NCBI GenBank assembly: GCA_963847595.1 | Contig: CAWKAJ010000002.1 | Coordinates: forward strand, 1,364,001-1,428,000 | Length of the DNA stretch: 64,000 nucleotides | From: JACWAE01 sp963847595 | GTDB lineage: Bacteria; Chloroflexota; Dehalococcoidia; SZUA-161 | Reading direction: 5' to 3' | In this document: positions 35,283 to 42,757 of the stretch, in pieces | How the letters are laid out: every line of letters begins with the position of its first letter | Numbering within the stretch: position 1 is the first letter of the stretch | Position numbers and translations under genes: made by a program | Notes under the pieces: model-generated | What the model saw: the letters and a program-made list of their open reading frames with translations, nothing else | The model's database searches: none | What the model was told of the DNA's origin: nothing

Positions 35283-35398
35283 AAAAAGAGATTAATAAAC
35301 AACCTTGGTGATATTGCATTATTGTCGGTAGCAGGGATAGTTGCATGTGAGCGACCCTGCAGGTCGCCCACCAAAAGAAAGAGTTTCCCTTCTTTAAT

Positions 35399-35782
35399 TT
35401 ATTTGACCTCGCTTACCTTCCACGTATCATCAACCCACAGCCCGATAACCTCGGCCTTAACACCCCACGATTTCACGGTCTCTATCGCGGCGCGAATATG
35501 CGCAAGATGGGTTTCCTTGTCGACCGGATTCCCTGCACAATCGTGATGCCCCACTATGGCGATATGCTTCGAGCCATGCTTCTCTGTGGAAATACCCACC
35601 CTCCTTTTAACTGACTCAATCGCTGCCTTGTCCCGGTTCGCCGCCAGCAGCTCATTAGGCCCTGGTTCCGTAATCATGTCCACATGGTCTACCTTGTACT
35701 TCTTCTTCAAGAACTCTGCCACAGGATGCTGCACCCTGCCATCCATGCAGTTGATAGCGGTGGCAAAAGCACCTTGTGCCAT
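35399..35782 (-). CDS. Small beta-carbonic-anhydrase-like protein
   Basis: A 127-residue protein with CMDGR near residue 12 and HHDCAGN near residue 84, i.e. the C-x-D-x-R and H-x-x-C zinc ligand pattern of beta-carbonic anhydrases in a shortened protein. Canonical enzymes are about 200 residues. Such short CA-like proteins occur in anaerobes, and activity is unproven. It is isolated on the minus strand and not part of the phage module. Confidence 0.72.
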   Translation of the reverse strand: MAQGAFATAINCMDGRVQHPVAEFLKKKYKVDHVDMITEPGPNELLAANRDKAAIESVKRRVGISTEKHGSKHIAIVGHHDCAGNPVDKETHLAHIRAAIETVKSWGVKAEVIGLWVDDTWKVSEVK

Positions 35783-35889
35783 GACATTCCCCCCTTATCG
35801 ATTAATAAGTAGAGATACAGTTCTTGAATCATAGACTGCCGATTCTACTCAGTCAAGCGCGGTGCGACATTCAGACCGCTTACTAACTA

Positions 35890-35980
35890 GGGAGTGCAGA
35901 GGGGTTTCACCCCTTTGCTGGGGGTTTGGGGGCATCCCCCAATTCTGAAGCCCCCAAGACTGGGGGATACAGGGGGCTGA
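35890..35980 (+). repeat. 92-bp three-hairpin repeat, copy 9
   Basis: Same orientation, 39 bp upstream of the second SOS-type promoter. Confidence 0.9.
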
Positions 35981-36018
35981 AAGGTGACCAGCAAACGCTC
36001 AGGTGCGACATCTTCCTC

Positions 36019-36048
36019 TTGACAAAATAAGAACTTATGTTCTACTAT
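36019..36048 (+). promoter_or_regulatory. LexA-type (SOS) promoter of the capsid module
   Basis: TTGACA and TACTAT separated by 18 bases. The spacer contains the perfect palindrome AGAAC-TTAT-GTTCT. The upstream GCGACATCTTCCTC is shared with the two other members. Confidence 0.8.
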
Positions 36049-36081
36049 TGCCCTGCCCTAATTAACGAGAGGAGGTGAATC

Positions 36082-36474
36082 ATGGCGGAGGAAACCAAGG
36101 ATACACAGACTCAGGACAAGGATAGCCTGCAAGCGCGCATAGCACAGCTTGAGCAAGGCATCTCTTCCAGGGATAGCGAGCTAACCGTTGTCAAGGAATC
36201 GCTCTCCGGCGCGGTGGCAAAATACCGAGCCGCTGCACTTGCCAATGTTCCTGAGATTCCTGCGGAGCTGGTCAAAGGAGATTCCATCGACGAGATAGAT
36301 GCCTCCCTGGAACAGGCTCGGGGCATCGTCTCCAAGGTCAGGCAGCAGCTCGAGGCCGAGGCTGAGGTGAACAAGGTGCCTACAGGTGCGCCGGAGCGCA
36401 CGCCACAGGACCTGTCAGCGCTCTCCCCGGCGGAGAAAATCGCCTATGCCCTGCGTAAATCCCTGAGGATGTAG
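36082..36474 (+). CDS. Phage scaffold-like protein
   Basis: A 130-residue, strongly acidic, coiled-coil protein (LQARIAQLEQGISSRDSELTVVKE, then SLEQARGIVSKVRQQLEAEAEV) starting 15 bases after GGAGG. It stands immediately upstream of the major capsid gene, the position and composition of a head scaffolding protein. The sequence itself is not diagnostic. Confidence 0.65.
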   Translation: MAEETKDTQTQDKDSLQARIAQLEQGISSRDSELTVVKESLSGAVAKYRAAALANVPEIPAELVKGDSIDEIDASLEQARGIVSKVRQQLEAEAEVNKVPTGAPERTPQDLSALSPAEKIAYALRKSLRM

Positions 36475-36622
36475 GGGCGAGGCAATGCCTCGCCGAATCC
36501 CTCTCCCTTGACGGGAGAGGCTAGGTGAGGGTGAAACAGATGCCCTTCCTAGGAAGACTGGTGGCCTGGGGGTGTCCCCCAAATCTTAGAGTCCCCCCAG
36601 ACTGGGGGACACAGGGGGTTGA
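36475..36622 (+). repeat. Composite of repeats between scaffold and capsid genes
   Basis: A partial TAGGGGCGAGG palindrome, a CTCTCCC-TTGAC-GGGAGAG hairpin followed by GGTGAGGGTGAAAC (repeated upstream of 41861), and the right two-thirds of a 92-bp element (36563-36622). Confidence 0.7.
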
Positions 36623-36650
36623 TTACCTTTAAGAAAGAAAGGAGAGGAAT

Positions 36651-37541
36651 ATGGCACTAACCCTAGCTGAGGCAGCTAAACTTTCCAACGACATCCTTTT
36701 AATGGGTGTCATCGAGACCATCATCTATGATAGCCCGGTGCTCCAGGTGCTGCCCTTCATCGAGATCGTGGGCAACGGCCTGACCTACAACCAGGAGAAC
36801 CAGGCACCGACCGTAGCCTTCTACGATGTAGGCGACACTTGGGCTGAGTCCACACCCACCTTCACCCAGCAGACCGCCACGCTCAAAATACTGGGCGGCG
36901 ATGCCGATGTAGACAACTTCCTGGCCAAGACCCGCAGCAATACCCAGGACCTCGAGGCTGCGGTGGTGCAGCTTAAGGCCAAGGCAGTGCAGCAAAAGTT
37001 CGACGACACCTTCATCAACGGCGATACTTCCAGCGACGCCAAATCCTTCAACGGCCTGGACAAGCTCTGCGTAACGGGGCAGACGCTGACCATGGGTGCT
37101 GACGGAGGCACTCTCACGCTGGAGAAGCTCGACGAGCTCGTTGACAAAATCAAAGGCAGCAAACCCGACATGCTTCTCATGAGCAAACGCAGCCGGCGCA
37201 AGCTCACCGCCTTGAGCCGGGGCTCGGGCAGCGGCATCATGGAGTTTGACCGCAACCAGTTCGGCCAGATGGTACAGTATTACAGCGGCATCCCCCTCGG
37301 TGTCAACGACTGGATTGTCGACAACAAGACAGTGGGGGTATCCAACGACTGCTCCACCATCTACGCCCTCATATTCGGCGAGGGCGCGGCAGCAGGTCTC
37401 ACCGCCCCCGGCGGATTGCAGGTGGAGAGAGTGGGCAGCCTGGAGACCAAGGACGCCACGCGCACCAGGGTCAAGTGGTACGTTGCCCTGGCCCTGTTCA
37501 ACACCCTGAAGCTGGCAAAGCTCATCGGCGTCCGCAACTAG
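36651..37541 (+). CDS. Phage major capsid protein (HK97-fold type)
   Basis: A 296-residue protein starting MALTLAEAAKLSNDILLMGVIETI. The features DVDNFLAKTRSNTQDLEAAVVQLKAKAVQQKFDDTFINGD (E-loop and spine helix region) and KPDMLLMSKRSRRKLTAL fit HK97-like shells of siphoviruses and gene-transfer agents, and the C-terminus ALALFNTLKLAKLIGV fits too. AAAGGAGAGG precedes the ATG. The frame is intact. Confidence 0.85.
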   Translation: MALTLAEAAKLSNDILLMGVIETIIYDSPVLQVLPFIEIVGNGLTYNQENQAPTVAFYDVGDTWAESTPTFTQQTATLKILGGDADVDNFLAKTRSNTQDLEAAVVQLKAKAVQQKFDDTFINGDTSSDAKSFNGLDKLCVTGQTLTMGADGGTLTLEKLDELVDKIKGSKPDMLLMSKRSRRKLTALSRGSGSGIMEFDRNQFGQMVQYYSGIPLGVNDWIVDNKTVGVSNDCSTIYALIFGEGAAAGLTAPGGLQVERVGSLETKDATRTRVKWYVALALFNTLKLAKLIGVRN

Positions 37542-37558
37542 AACGTCCGACAAAAACG

Positions 37559-37585
37559 TAGGGGCACGGTGTACCGTGCCTCTAC
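37559..37585. repeat. TAGGGGC-family palindrome
   Basis: GTAGGGGCACGGTGTACCG-TGCCTCTAC after the capsid gene; one arm carries a single change. Confidence 0.75.
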
Positions 37586-37608
37586 ACACGAAAGGCTGGG
37601 AGGAAGCT

Positions 37609-37652
37609 ATGAACCTGACCGACATTAGACTTCCAAGGCTGTCTCCGCAATG
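37609..37652 (+). pseudogene. Truncated start of a connector-like gene
   Basis: GGGAGGAAGCT, ATG and codons for MNLTDIR resemble the ribosome binding site and start of the connector gene at 38209 (GGAGGAAACT, MNLNDMR). The similarity is lost after about 8 codons, in a palindrome (GTGAGGGCGCAC) and then the repeat array. It is probably a duplicated and truncated gene start. Confidence 0.5.
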
Positions 37653-37682
37653 TGAGGGCGCACGGCTGTGCGCCCTCACCCT

Positions 37683-38155
37683 CAAGATTGGGGGACACAG
37701 GGGGTTGATATCAGAGGCATCCTTCCCAGAAAGACCAGGGGTTCAGGAGTGTCCTGCATCCTTAAAGTCCGCCCAGACTGGGGATTTGGGGGTTGAAAAG
37801 AGGTGCAGGATTCCTCCTGCCGGGGGTTTAGGGGTGTTCCCCATATTTTTAAGTCCCCCAATCCTTCCAAAGAAGGAAGGGGACGCAGTAGTTGATAACA
37901 AAGACGCAAAGTAGCCCTTTTTGAAACCCCAAGGGTGTGCTGAGAGGCAGAGCCCCTTTGCCAGGGGCATGGGGGTGTCCCCCCATATTTCAACTTCCCC
38001 CAAGAATGGGGGATACAGGGGGTTGATGACAAAGGCGCAGGATACCCCAACTCGAAATCCAGAGGGAGTGCAGAGGGACTTCTTCCCTCTGCTGGGGGTC
38101 TGGGGGTATCCCCCAGTTTTTAAAGTCCCCCAAGACTGGGGGATTTAGGGGGTTG
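37683..38155 (+). repeat. Array of 92-bp repeats inside the head module
   Basis: Five consecutive complete or partial copies in one orientation: 37683-37707 (right end only), 37738-37796, 37802-37892, 37933-38025 and 38064-38155. They fill the 670-bp gap between the capsid and connector genes, where no other gene is visible. Confidence 0.85.
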
Positions 38156-38208
38156 ATGATATCAGAGGTTAGACATCCAGATGTCTAAGGTTATTAGAGG
38201 AGGAAACT

Positions 38209-38808
38209 ATGAACCTCAATGACATGAGGTCTCGAATCCGCAAAGACCTTCATGACGAAGACTCCCAAAATTATAGGTGGACGGATAGCGAGCTGAACCG
38301 CCACATCGACCATGCGGTGCGCGAGCTCAGCCTGTCCTGCCCCCTCGAGGCCAAGGCCACGTTTACCACCACTGCGGGTAGCCGCGACCTATCACTGTCT
38401 TCCTTCAGCGACCTGGTAGAGATCGAGGCTGTGGAGTATCCCGTGGGCAACTATCCGCCCTCCTACGTCCGTTTCAACATCTGGGCCAATACTTTGACCC
38501 TGCTCACCGATAGCTTGCCCGGCGATGGAGAAGATGTTTATGTCTACTACGGCAAACTTCATATCCTCGACGCCGATAGCTCAACCCTACCCGCCAAACT
38601 CGAAGACCTGGTAGCGCTGGGCGCAGCCGCCTACGCTGCCATCGAGTGGGCCAGCTTCGCCACCAACCGCGTTAATGTGGGAGGCGCCGATACCTGGCGC
38701 AGCTACCTGACCTGGGGACAGGACAGGCTGGCTGAGTTCCTGAAAGGTCTGGCCAAACACAGCCGCAAAAACATTGTGCGCGTGCGCCAACTCTATCCCG
38801 TTTCATAG
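38209..38808 (+). CDS. Phage head-tail connector/adaptor-like protein
   Basis: A 199-residue protein with a helical N-terminus MNLNDMRSRIRKDLHDEDSQNYRWTDSELNRHIDHAVRELSLSC, a central beta-rich part and an alpha C-terminus ending ARQLYPVS-like. This N-terminal pattern (short helix, W-T/S-D-xEL, helix) is seen in phage adaptor proteins of the gp6/gp15 type. The position after the capsid gene supports it. GAGGAGGAAACT precedes the ATG. Confidence 0.7.
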   Translation: MNLNDMRSRIRKDLHDEDSQNYRWTDSELNRHIDHAVRELSLSCPLEAKATFTTTAGSRDLSLSSFSDLVEIEAVEYPVGNYPPSYVRFNIWANTLTLLTDSLPGDGEDVYVYYGKLHILDADSSTLPAKLEDLVALGAAAYAAIEWASFATNRVNVGGADTWRSYLTWGQDRLAEFLKGLAKHSRKNIVRVRQLYPVS

Positions 38809-38838
38809 ATGTGAAATATAACGTGTGTTTATAAATGG

Positions 38839-38949
38839 GGGAGTGCAGAGGGGTGAGTCCCCTCTGCCAGGGGGTTTGGGCATGTCCCTGTAGGGGCACA
38901 GTGCACTGTGCCCTAAAAGCCCCCCAAGACTGGGGGATTCAGGTGGCTC
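38839..38949 (+). repeat. 92-bp repeat with nested palindrome
   Basis: The second hairpin is replaced or interrupted by TAGGGGCACAGTGCACTGTG and following bases. Same orientation as the others. Confidence 0.8.
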
Positions 38950-39012
38950 AAGAGGCGCTTCTAAACGCTCTCACTAGATGAAGGAACCGCGTTAGCGATT
39001 CAGGGTTGAAAA

Positions 39013-39098
39013 GAGGTGCAGGATTCTTCCTGCCAGGGGTACGGGGGTGCCCCCCGAATTTCAAAAGTCCCCCAAGACTGGGGGATTTAGGGGGTTCA
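39013..39098 (+). repeat. 92-bp repeat, variant left end
   Basis: The left end reads AGAGGTGCAGGATTCTTCC instead of GGGAGTGCAGAGGGG; the same variant starts the copies at 37802 and 45081. The right part is canonical. Confidence 0.8.
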
Positions 39099-39137
39099 AG
39101 AGAAGCTTCTAAACCCTCTCAACATTGGAGGTTTTGT

Positions 39138-39335
39138 ATGGGCTGGAAGACATTTAACGACAGGCTTGCCCTGATAACAGTACTTATCATAGTAGCGCTG
39201 TGGCTGGCTCACAGGTGGATCAACCTGCCCAGCGAGGTCATCGGCGCCACCATCCTCCAGTTCGGCCTCATCATGCAGCATTACTTCAGGAAAGCCGCTT
39301 CCTCCACTGACAAAGAAAGCCAAAGCAAAAAGTAG
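39138..39335 (+). CDS. Small membrane protein in tail module (65 aa)
   Basis: GGAGG lies six bases before the ATG. One or two hydrophobic segments (LALITVLIIVALWLAH, VIGATILQFGLIMQHYF) and a charged C-terminal tail. Holin-like by size and location, but no diagnostic motif. It lies between the connector and tail genes, flanked by repeats. Confidence 0.55.
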   Translation: MGWKTFNDRLALITVLIIVALWLAHRWINLPSEVIGATILQFGLIMQHYFRKAASSTDKESQSKK

Positions 39336-39427
39336 GGACAATACATGCCCGGCCTTTCCAAGGAGGATGAGGATTGAGGGGGTTGATAACAGAGATGCTT
39401 TTTAGGATACACAACTCAAAATTCAGA

Positions 39428-39520
39428 GGGAGTGCAGAGGGGCGTAGCCCCTTTGCCGAGGGTTTGGGGGTGTCCCCCATCTTTTTAAAGTCCCCCAAGA
39501 CTGGGGGATTCAGGGGGTTG
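39428..39520 (+). repeat. 92-bp three-hairpin repeat
   Basis: Canonical copy, same orientation, upstream of the tail gene. A short right-end fragment also lies near 39355-39385, and a TAGGGGCGAGG palindrome is at 39528-39551. Confidence 0.85.
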
Positions 39521-39562
39521 ATGGAAGTAGGGGCGAGGTCGCCTCGCCCGTAGGAATAAACC

Positions 39563-41537
39563 ATGAGAACCTTATCATCAACGCTGCTCGCCGCTCAGAA
39601 ATCCAGCGCCCGCCTGCCTTATGTCAAGGTCGAGATACTGGACAGGGTCGCTGGGATAACCCGTCTCCACTGGGCCAGGCTCTACACAGGCAGCGAGCCC
39701 GATTTCCACCACGCCGCCACCATGCCCGGCGACGGCTCGTTGGTCAGGGCCAAGGTCGACCCAGCCAGCAACCAGCTCTACCGGCAGCGCGTCGCCAGCC
39801 CCGGGCCCGGCAGCGACTTCAGCCCCTGGACAGCGGTATGTACAGTGTCCAGCGCCTCAGGCATCGCCCTGGCTAGCCGCGGCTCCAGGGTGCTCCTGTT
39901 CTATGTGGACACCGACCAGCGCACCATCAGGGTCAGGGAGAGCACTGACTACGGCGCTACCTTCGGCAGCGCCACGTCCCTAACCACCGCCGGCGCAACG
40001 GTAGGCTGGCTGGCCGCAGCCATCAACCCCAGCAACGTGGTCTGCCTGTTCTACTCCGTGGCAGGCACGGTTTATGCTGTCAAAAGGACAGGTGGAAGCT
40101 GGGGCTCGCCCTCCGCCTGGAGCAACAGCGCCGCCGCCATTACCGGCATCGGCTGCGTCCATTACGGCGACTGGAATCTGGTCGCCTGCGGCCAGGACAG
40201 CGCCGGGCAGGAACAAGGTCTGGACATGTGTCTATGGCGACGGCTACTCCCAAAGCCCCGGCTCCTGGTCGAGTTTAGCGGAGCTCGCCGTAGCCAGCCC
40301 CGGCTCCAATGTGGAGTTCCGCTGCCCTTATGTCAACTTAACCGACGTCTTCCGCCTCTTCTTCGTGGAGAAATACAGCGGCACAGCCTCCTACAGCCGT
40401 CCCTGCTGGCCTCACTCGCTGGCCACCGCCGAATACATCTCGAACCTGTGGCGCGAGCCTGTGCCTTTCAACCTGACTTCAAACTACGGCATGGCGATAG
40501 CCCACAGCAGCACCCACGCCTGGCTGTCCACTCCCTCGGGCGTGTGGCACGCCCCGCTCCTGCCCTCATCGCTGGATGTCACAGAAGATGTCATTGCGTT
40601 GAGCGCCCGGGCCAGTCCTGCCTCGGGAATGATTCAGATAGACTTGAGAAACGACGACAGCCGCTACTCCAGCCCTCCGTCCCCGATAAAGCTCGGCTCC
40701 GAGGTACTGTTCAGCCCCGGATACCGCACTGGGCAGGTCATCGAGGTCTCCTCCGGCCCTGCTTACTGGATAGAGGCCTGGACATACATCTGCCGTCCCC
40801 CGTCATCGGCCTTGCGTTTATATGCCAGCGACGCCTGGGGCCTGCTGGAGAGATGGAAAGCCAGGCGCCAGTTCGCCTGGGCTGCGGGAACCAAGAGCGT
40901 CTTCCAGTTGCTCAACTTCATCCTGGCTCGCGCCGGCCTGGAGTTTTCCTCCTTCAGCAACAGCGGCGCCCTGGTCAACCACTGCCCGGCCTTCACCATA
41001 AATCCCGGCGAGAGCGGCAAGACGGCTGTGCTGCGTCTCCTCTCCCTGGTGCCCGACGTCCTGTTCTTCAGGGGCAACTGCGGCTACGTCGTCAACCCGC
41101 AGGCCTCGGATAGCAGCGTCTACGCCTACGGCATAGTCCACGCCATACTGGAAGCCGAATACACTGAGCGCGTCAGGCAGGCCAACCGCGTGCAGGTCTT
41201 CGGCCTGCCGTCCTCAGTCGCCATGACCGAGGATTGGGACTGGGAGGAGATTGACCTGGTATATGACCGGCTGGCGCAGGTACATGACATAAACCTGGAC
41301 ACGGAAGCCGGGGCGCACGCCCGGGGCGAGGCCATGTTGAGGCACGCCGCCATTGAGTCAGAGGATGGCTACATAGTTGTACCATTGAACTGCGGCCAGG
41401 AGCTATACGACGTCATCGAAATCACCGATGCCCTCGCCGGCCTGACCGCCGCCAAACGCCGCGTCCTCTCGCTCGTTCATACCTACGATACCCGGAAAGG
41501 CATTTACACCCTGAAAATTGGCTTGGGAGAAGTCTAA
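39563..41537 (+). pseudogene. Large phage tail protein gene with a frameshift near 40210
   Basis: The first frame (39563 to about 40215) encodes MRTLSSTLLAAQKSSARLPYVKVEILD and a beta-propeller-like stretch (ESTDYGATFGSATSL, VYAVKRTGGSWGSPSAWS). After AGQ the coding shifts to another frame, continuing NKVWTCVYGDGYSQSPGSWSSL through MIQIDLRNDDSRYSSPPSP to KGIYTLKIGLGEV at 41537. Together this gives one protein of about 657 residues, resembling tail or host-binding proteins next to small baseplate genes. Either one base was gained or lost, or the sequence has an error. No slippery run typical of programmed shifting is visible. Confidence 0.7.
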
Positions 41538-41860
41538 TGTCCCATGTCATTGCGAGTCCGCCTCTGGCGGACGTGGCAATCTCACCGTGCCCTTGCGGAA
41601 TCTTCACAACTCATAGGGAGAAATGTAGCGGCAAAAGGAAATTACAAAATGTCATTCTGAGCGCAGCGAAGAATCTCAGTACCTACCACTAACCTAATTA
41701 CCAGAGATTCTTTGGTCGTCCGACTAGACGGACTCCCTCAGAATGACACAAAAAAGAATCCCCCCTTTCCCAAACCTGTCCCTGACTCGATCAGGGAGGG
41801 GGCTAGGGGGATTACAAAAATACCTCTCCCTTGACGGGAGAGGCAAGGTGAGGGTGAAAC
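41538..41860. repeat. Composite of several repeat families
   Basis: A CATTGCGAG...CAATCTCACCG copy (41540-41589); a TCATTCTGAGCGCAGCGAAG...AATGACAC inverted pair spanning about 41648-41752; and a CTCTCCC-TTGAC-GGGAGAG hairpin whose GGTGAGGGTGA supplies the ribosome binding site of the next gene. No gene visible. Confidence 0.65.
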
Positions 41861-42070
41861 ATGCTTAAAAAGGGTGTGCTCAAATCATTTAATGAAACAA
41901 CCTACCTTGCCACCGTCCAAATCGCAGGCAGCCTCAGCGTCTGGCTGGAGAACATCCCCACCTCACGAGCCATCTCCGCCTCCGAAATGGTCTCCGGTCG
42001 TAACGTCGCCGTCCTCTTCCACGACGCGGGGAATCCGACGGACTGCGTGCTAGTAGCGGTGTGGACATAA
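41861..42070 (+). CDS. Small phage-region protein, OB-fold-like (69 aa)
   Basis: MLKKGVLKSFNETTYLATVQIAGSLSVWLENIPTSRAIS then VSGRNVAVLFHDAGNPTDCVLVAVW: a compact all-beta pattern with GRxVxVxF and NPxDxVLxAV, as in small spike or baseplate OB-fold proteins. It follows the tail gene, and its Shine-Dalgarno lies within a repeat. Function by inference only. Confidence 0.6.
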   Translation: MLKKGVLKSFNETTYLATVQIAGSLSVWLENIPTSRAISASEMVSGRNVAVLFHDAGNPTDCVLVAVWT

Positions 42071-42073
42071 AAC

Positions 42074-42106
42074 CCGTTCGTCCTGAGCCTGTCGAAGGGT
42101 GAACGG
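42074..42106. repeat. CCGTTCG...CGAAGGGTGAACGG repeat
   Basis: Imperfect inverted repeat containing TGAGCCTGTCGAAGG, the same core that is inserted in several 92-bp elements. A second copy lies at about 42560-42592. Confidence 0.75.
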
Positions 42107-42141
42107 AGCGGGTCTAGGTCATAGGCATACATAAAAAACAA

Positions 42142-42167
42142 GTAGACCAGGCATTACACCTGGCCTA
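42142..42167. terminator. Hairpin after the phage module
   Basis: GTAG-A-CCAGG and CCTGG-C-CTAC around a 7-base loop. It is a plausible weak terminator at the end of the tail module. Confidence 0.45.
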
Positions 42168-42307
42168 CCTGCTTAGTTCGTTGATTCTTCCCACGTAACC
42201 CAGTGGGAGCGATCACCCGCTAGTAAATATATATACCACTTTTGAGAGATTTTGTCAAATATTCCCATGCGCTCATTACCTGGTACTTTCCTCCTAATCC
42301 TGAAACG

Positions 42308-42380
42308 CGCCCCAGGTGGGACTCGAACCCACGACCCTTCACTTAGCGGGTGACCGCTCTATCCGCTGAGCTACTGGGGC
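42308..42380 (-). tRNA. tRNA with Arg-like body and GCU anticodon
   Basis: All arms fold: acceptor GCCCCAG/CTGGGGC, D-arm GCTC/GAGC, T-arm GTGGG-TTCGAGT-CCCAC and a 5-base variable region. The anticodon arm is GTCAC-CCGCTAA-GTGAA, giving anticodon GCU (Ser AGY) with C at position 33 instead of U, and a G-A mismatch at 27:43. The variable arm is short, unlike any normal tRNA-Ser; the body looks like tRNA-Arg. No CCA is encoded. It lies at the phage-module edge. Confidence 0.75.
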
Positions 42381-42399
42381 GCAGTGATAGTATATCGGA

Positions 42400-42757
42400 T
42401 AATCGCAGTGGATTCAACAGCACAAGGAACTTCTTGGGTTGCGTGGTGGTACTAGTTTGGACGCAAAAAGCCCTTAATGTCATTCCCGCCTCGAGCGGGA
42501 ATCCAAGAGCCTAAATGCCGTTCATGGTTCGACTAGCTCACTACGAACGGTACGAATAATCCGTTCGACCTCAGCCTGTCGAAGGGTGAACGGCGTGTAG
42601 GGTGGGTGAAATGAAATGTAACCCACCATCCCCAGTTTACAAAAAAAGGTGGGCAGAGTCCTTGACCCCGGCAACTTCTCCGATGCAGTCATTATCGCCG
42701 TGTGGGGTTGACTATCTCCACCTTGACTCGTACAGGATTGAATAATATAATTCTGAC
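42400..42757. other. Gene-free stretch with small repeats before the SIR2 gene
   Basis: Contains CATTCCCGCCTCGAGCGGGAATCC (hairpin CCCGC/GCGGG; 42481-42503), a CCGTTCG...GAACGG copy and a GGTGGGT/ACCCACC inverted pair near 42602-42629. No gene recognised. The SIR2 promoter may be TTGACT near 42707 with AATATAAT near 42740, but the spacing is too wide to be sure. Confidence 0.5.

Larger units (their letters stand above)
34845..35398. other. Gene-free region with repeats
   Basis: No gene visible. It contains an inverted partial copy of the 92-bp repeat (34901-35008) and a full interrupted copy (35166-35282). Confidence 0.6.
38809..39137. other. Gene-free region with two repeat copies
   Basis: 38839-38949 and 39013-39098 are 92-bp elements; the first contains a TAGGGGCAC/GTGCCCTA palindrome (38891-38915) in its second hairpin position. 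No gene seen. Confidence 0.7.

Noticed and set aside
36699..37685. 328-residue minus-strand frame across the capsid gene
   Set aside because: Antisense shadow of the capsid gene; repetitive hydrophobic composition and no start signal.
37683..38155. CRISPR array
   Set aside because: Repeat units are 25-92 bp long and diverged, with hairpins and no constant-length unique spacers; no cas genes in the window.
40200..40220. Programmed ribosomal frameshift in the tail gene
   Set aside because: No X-XXY-YYZ-type heptamer or nearby stimulatory structure is evident, and this tail protein class is not known for it; an indel or error is simpler.
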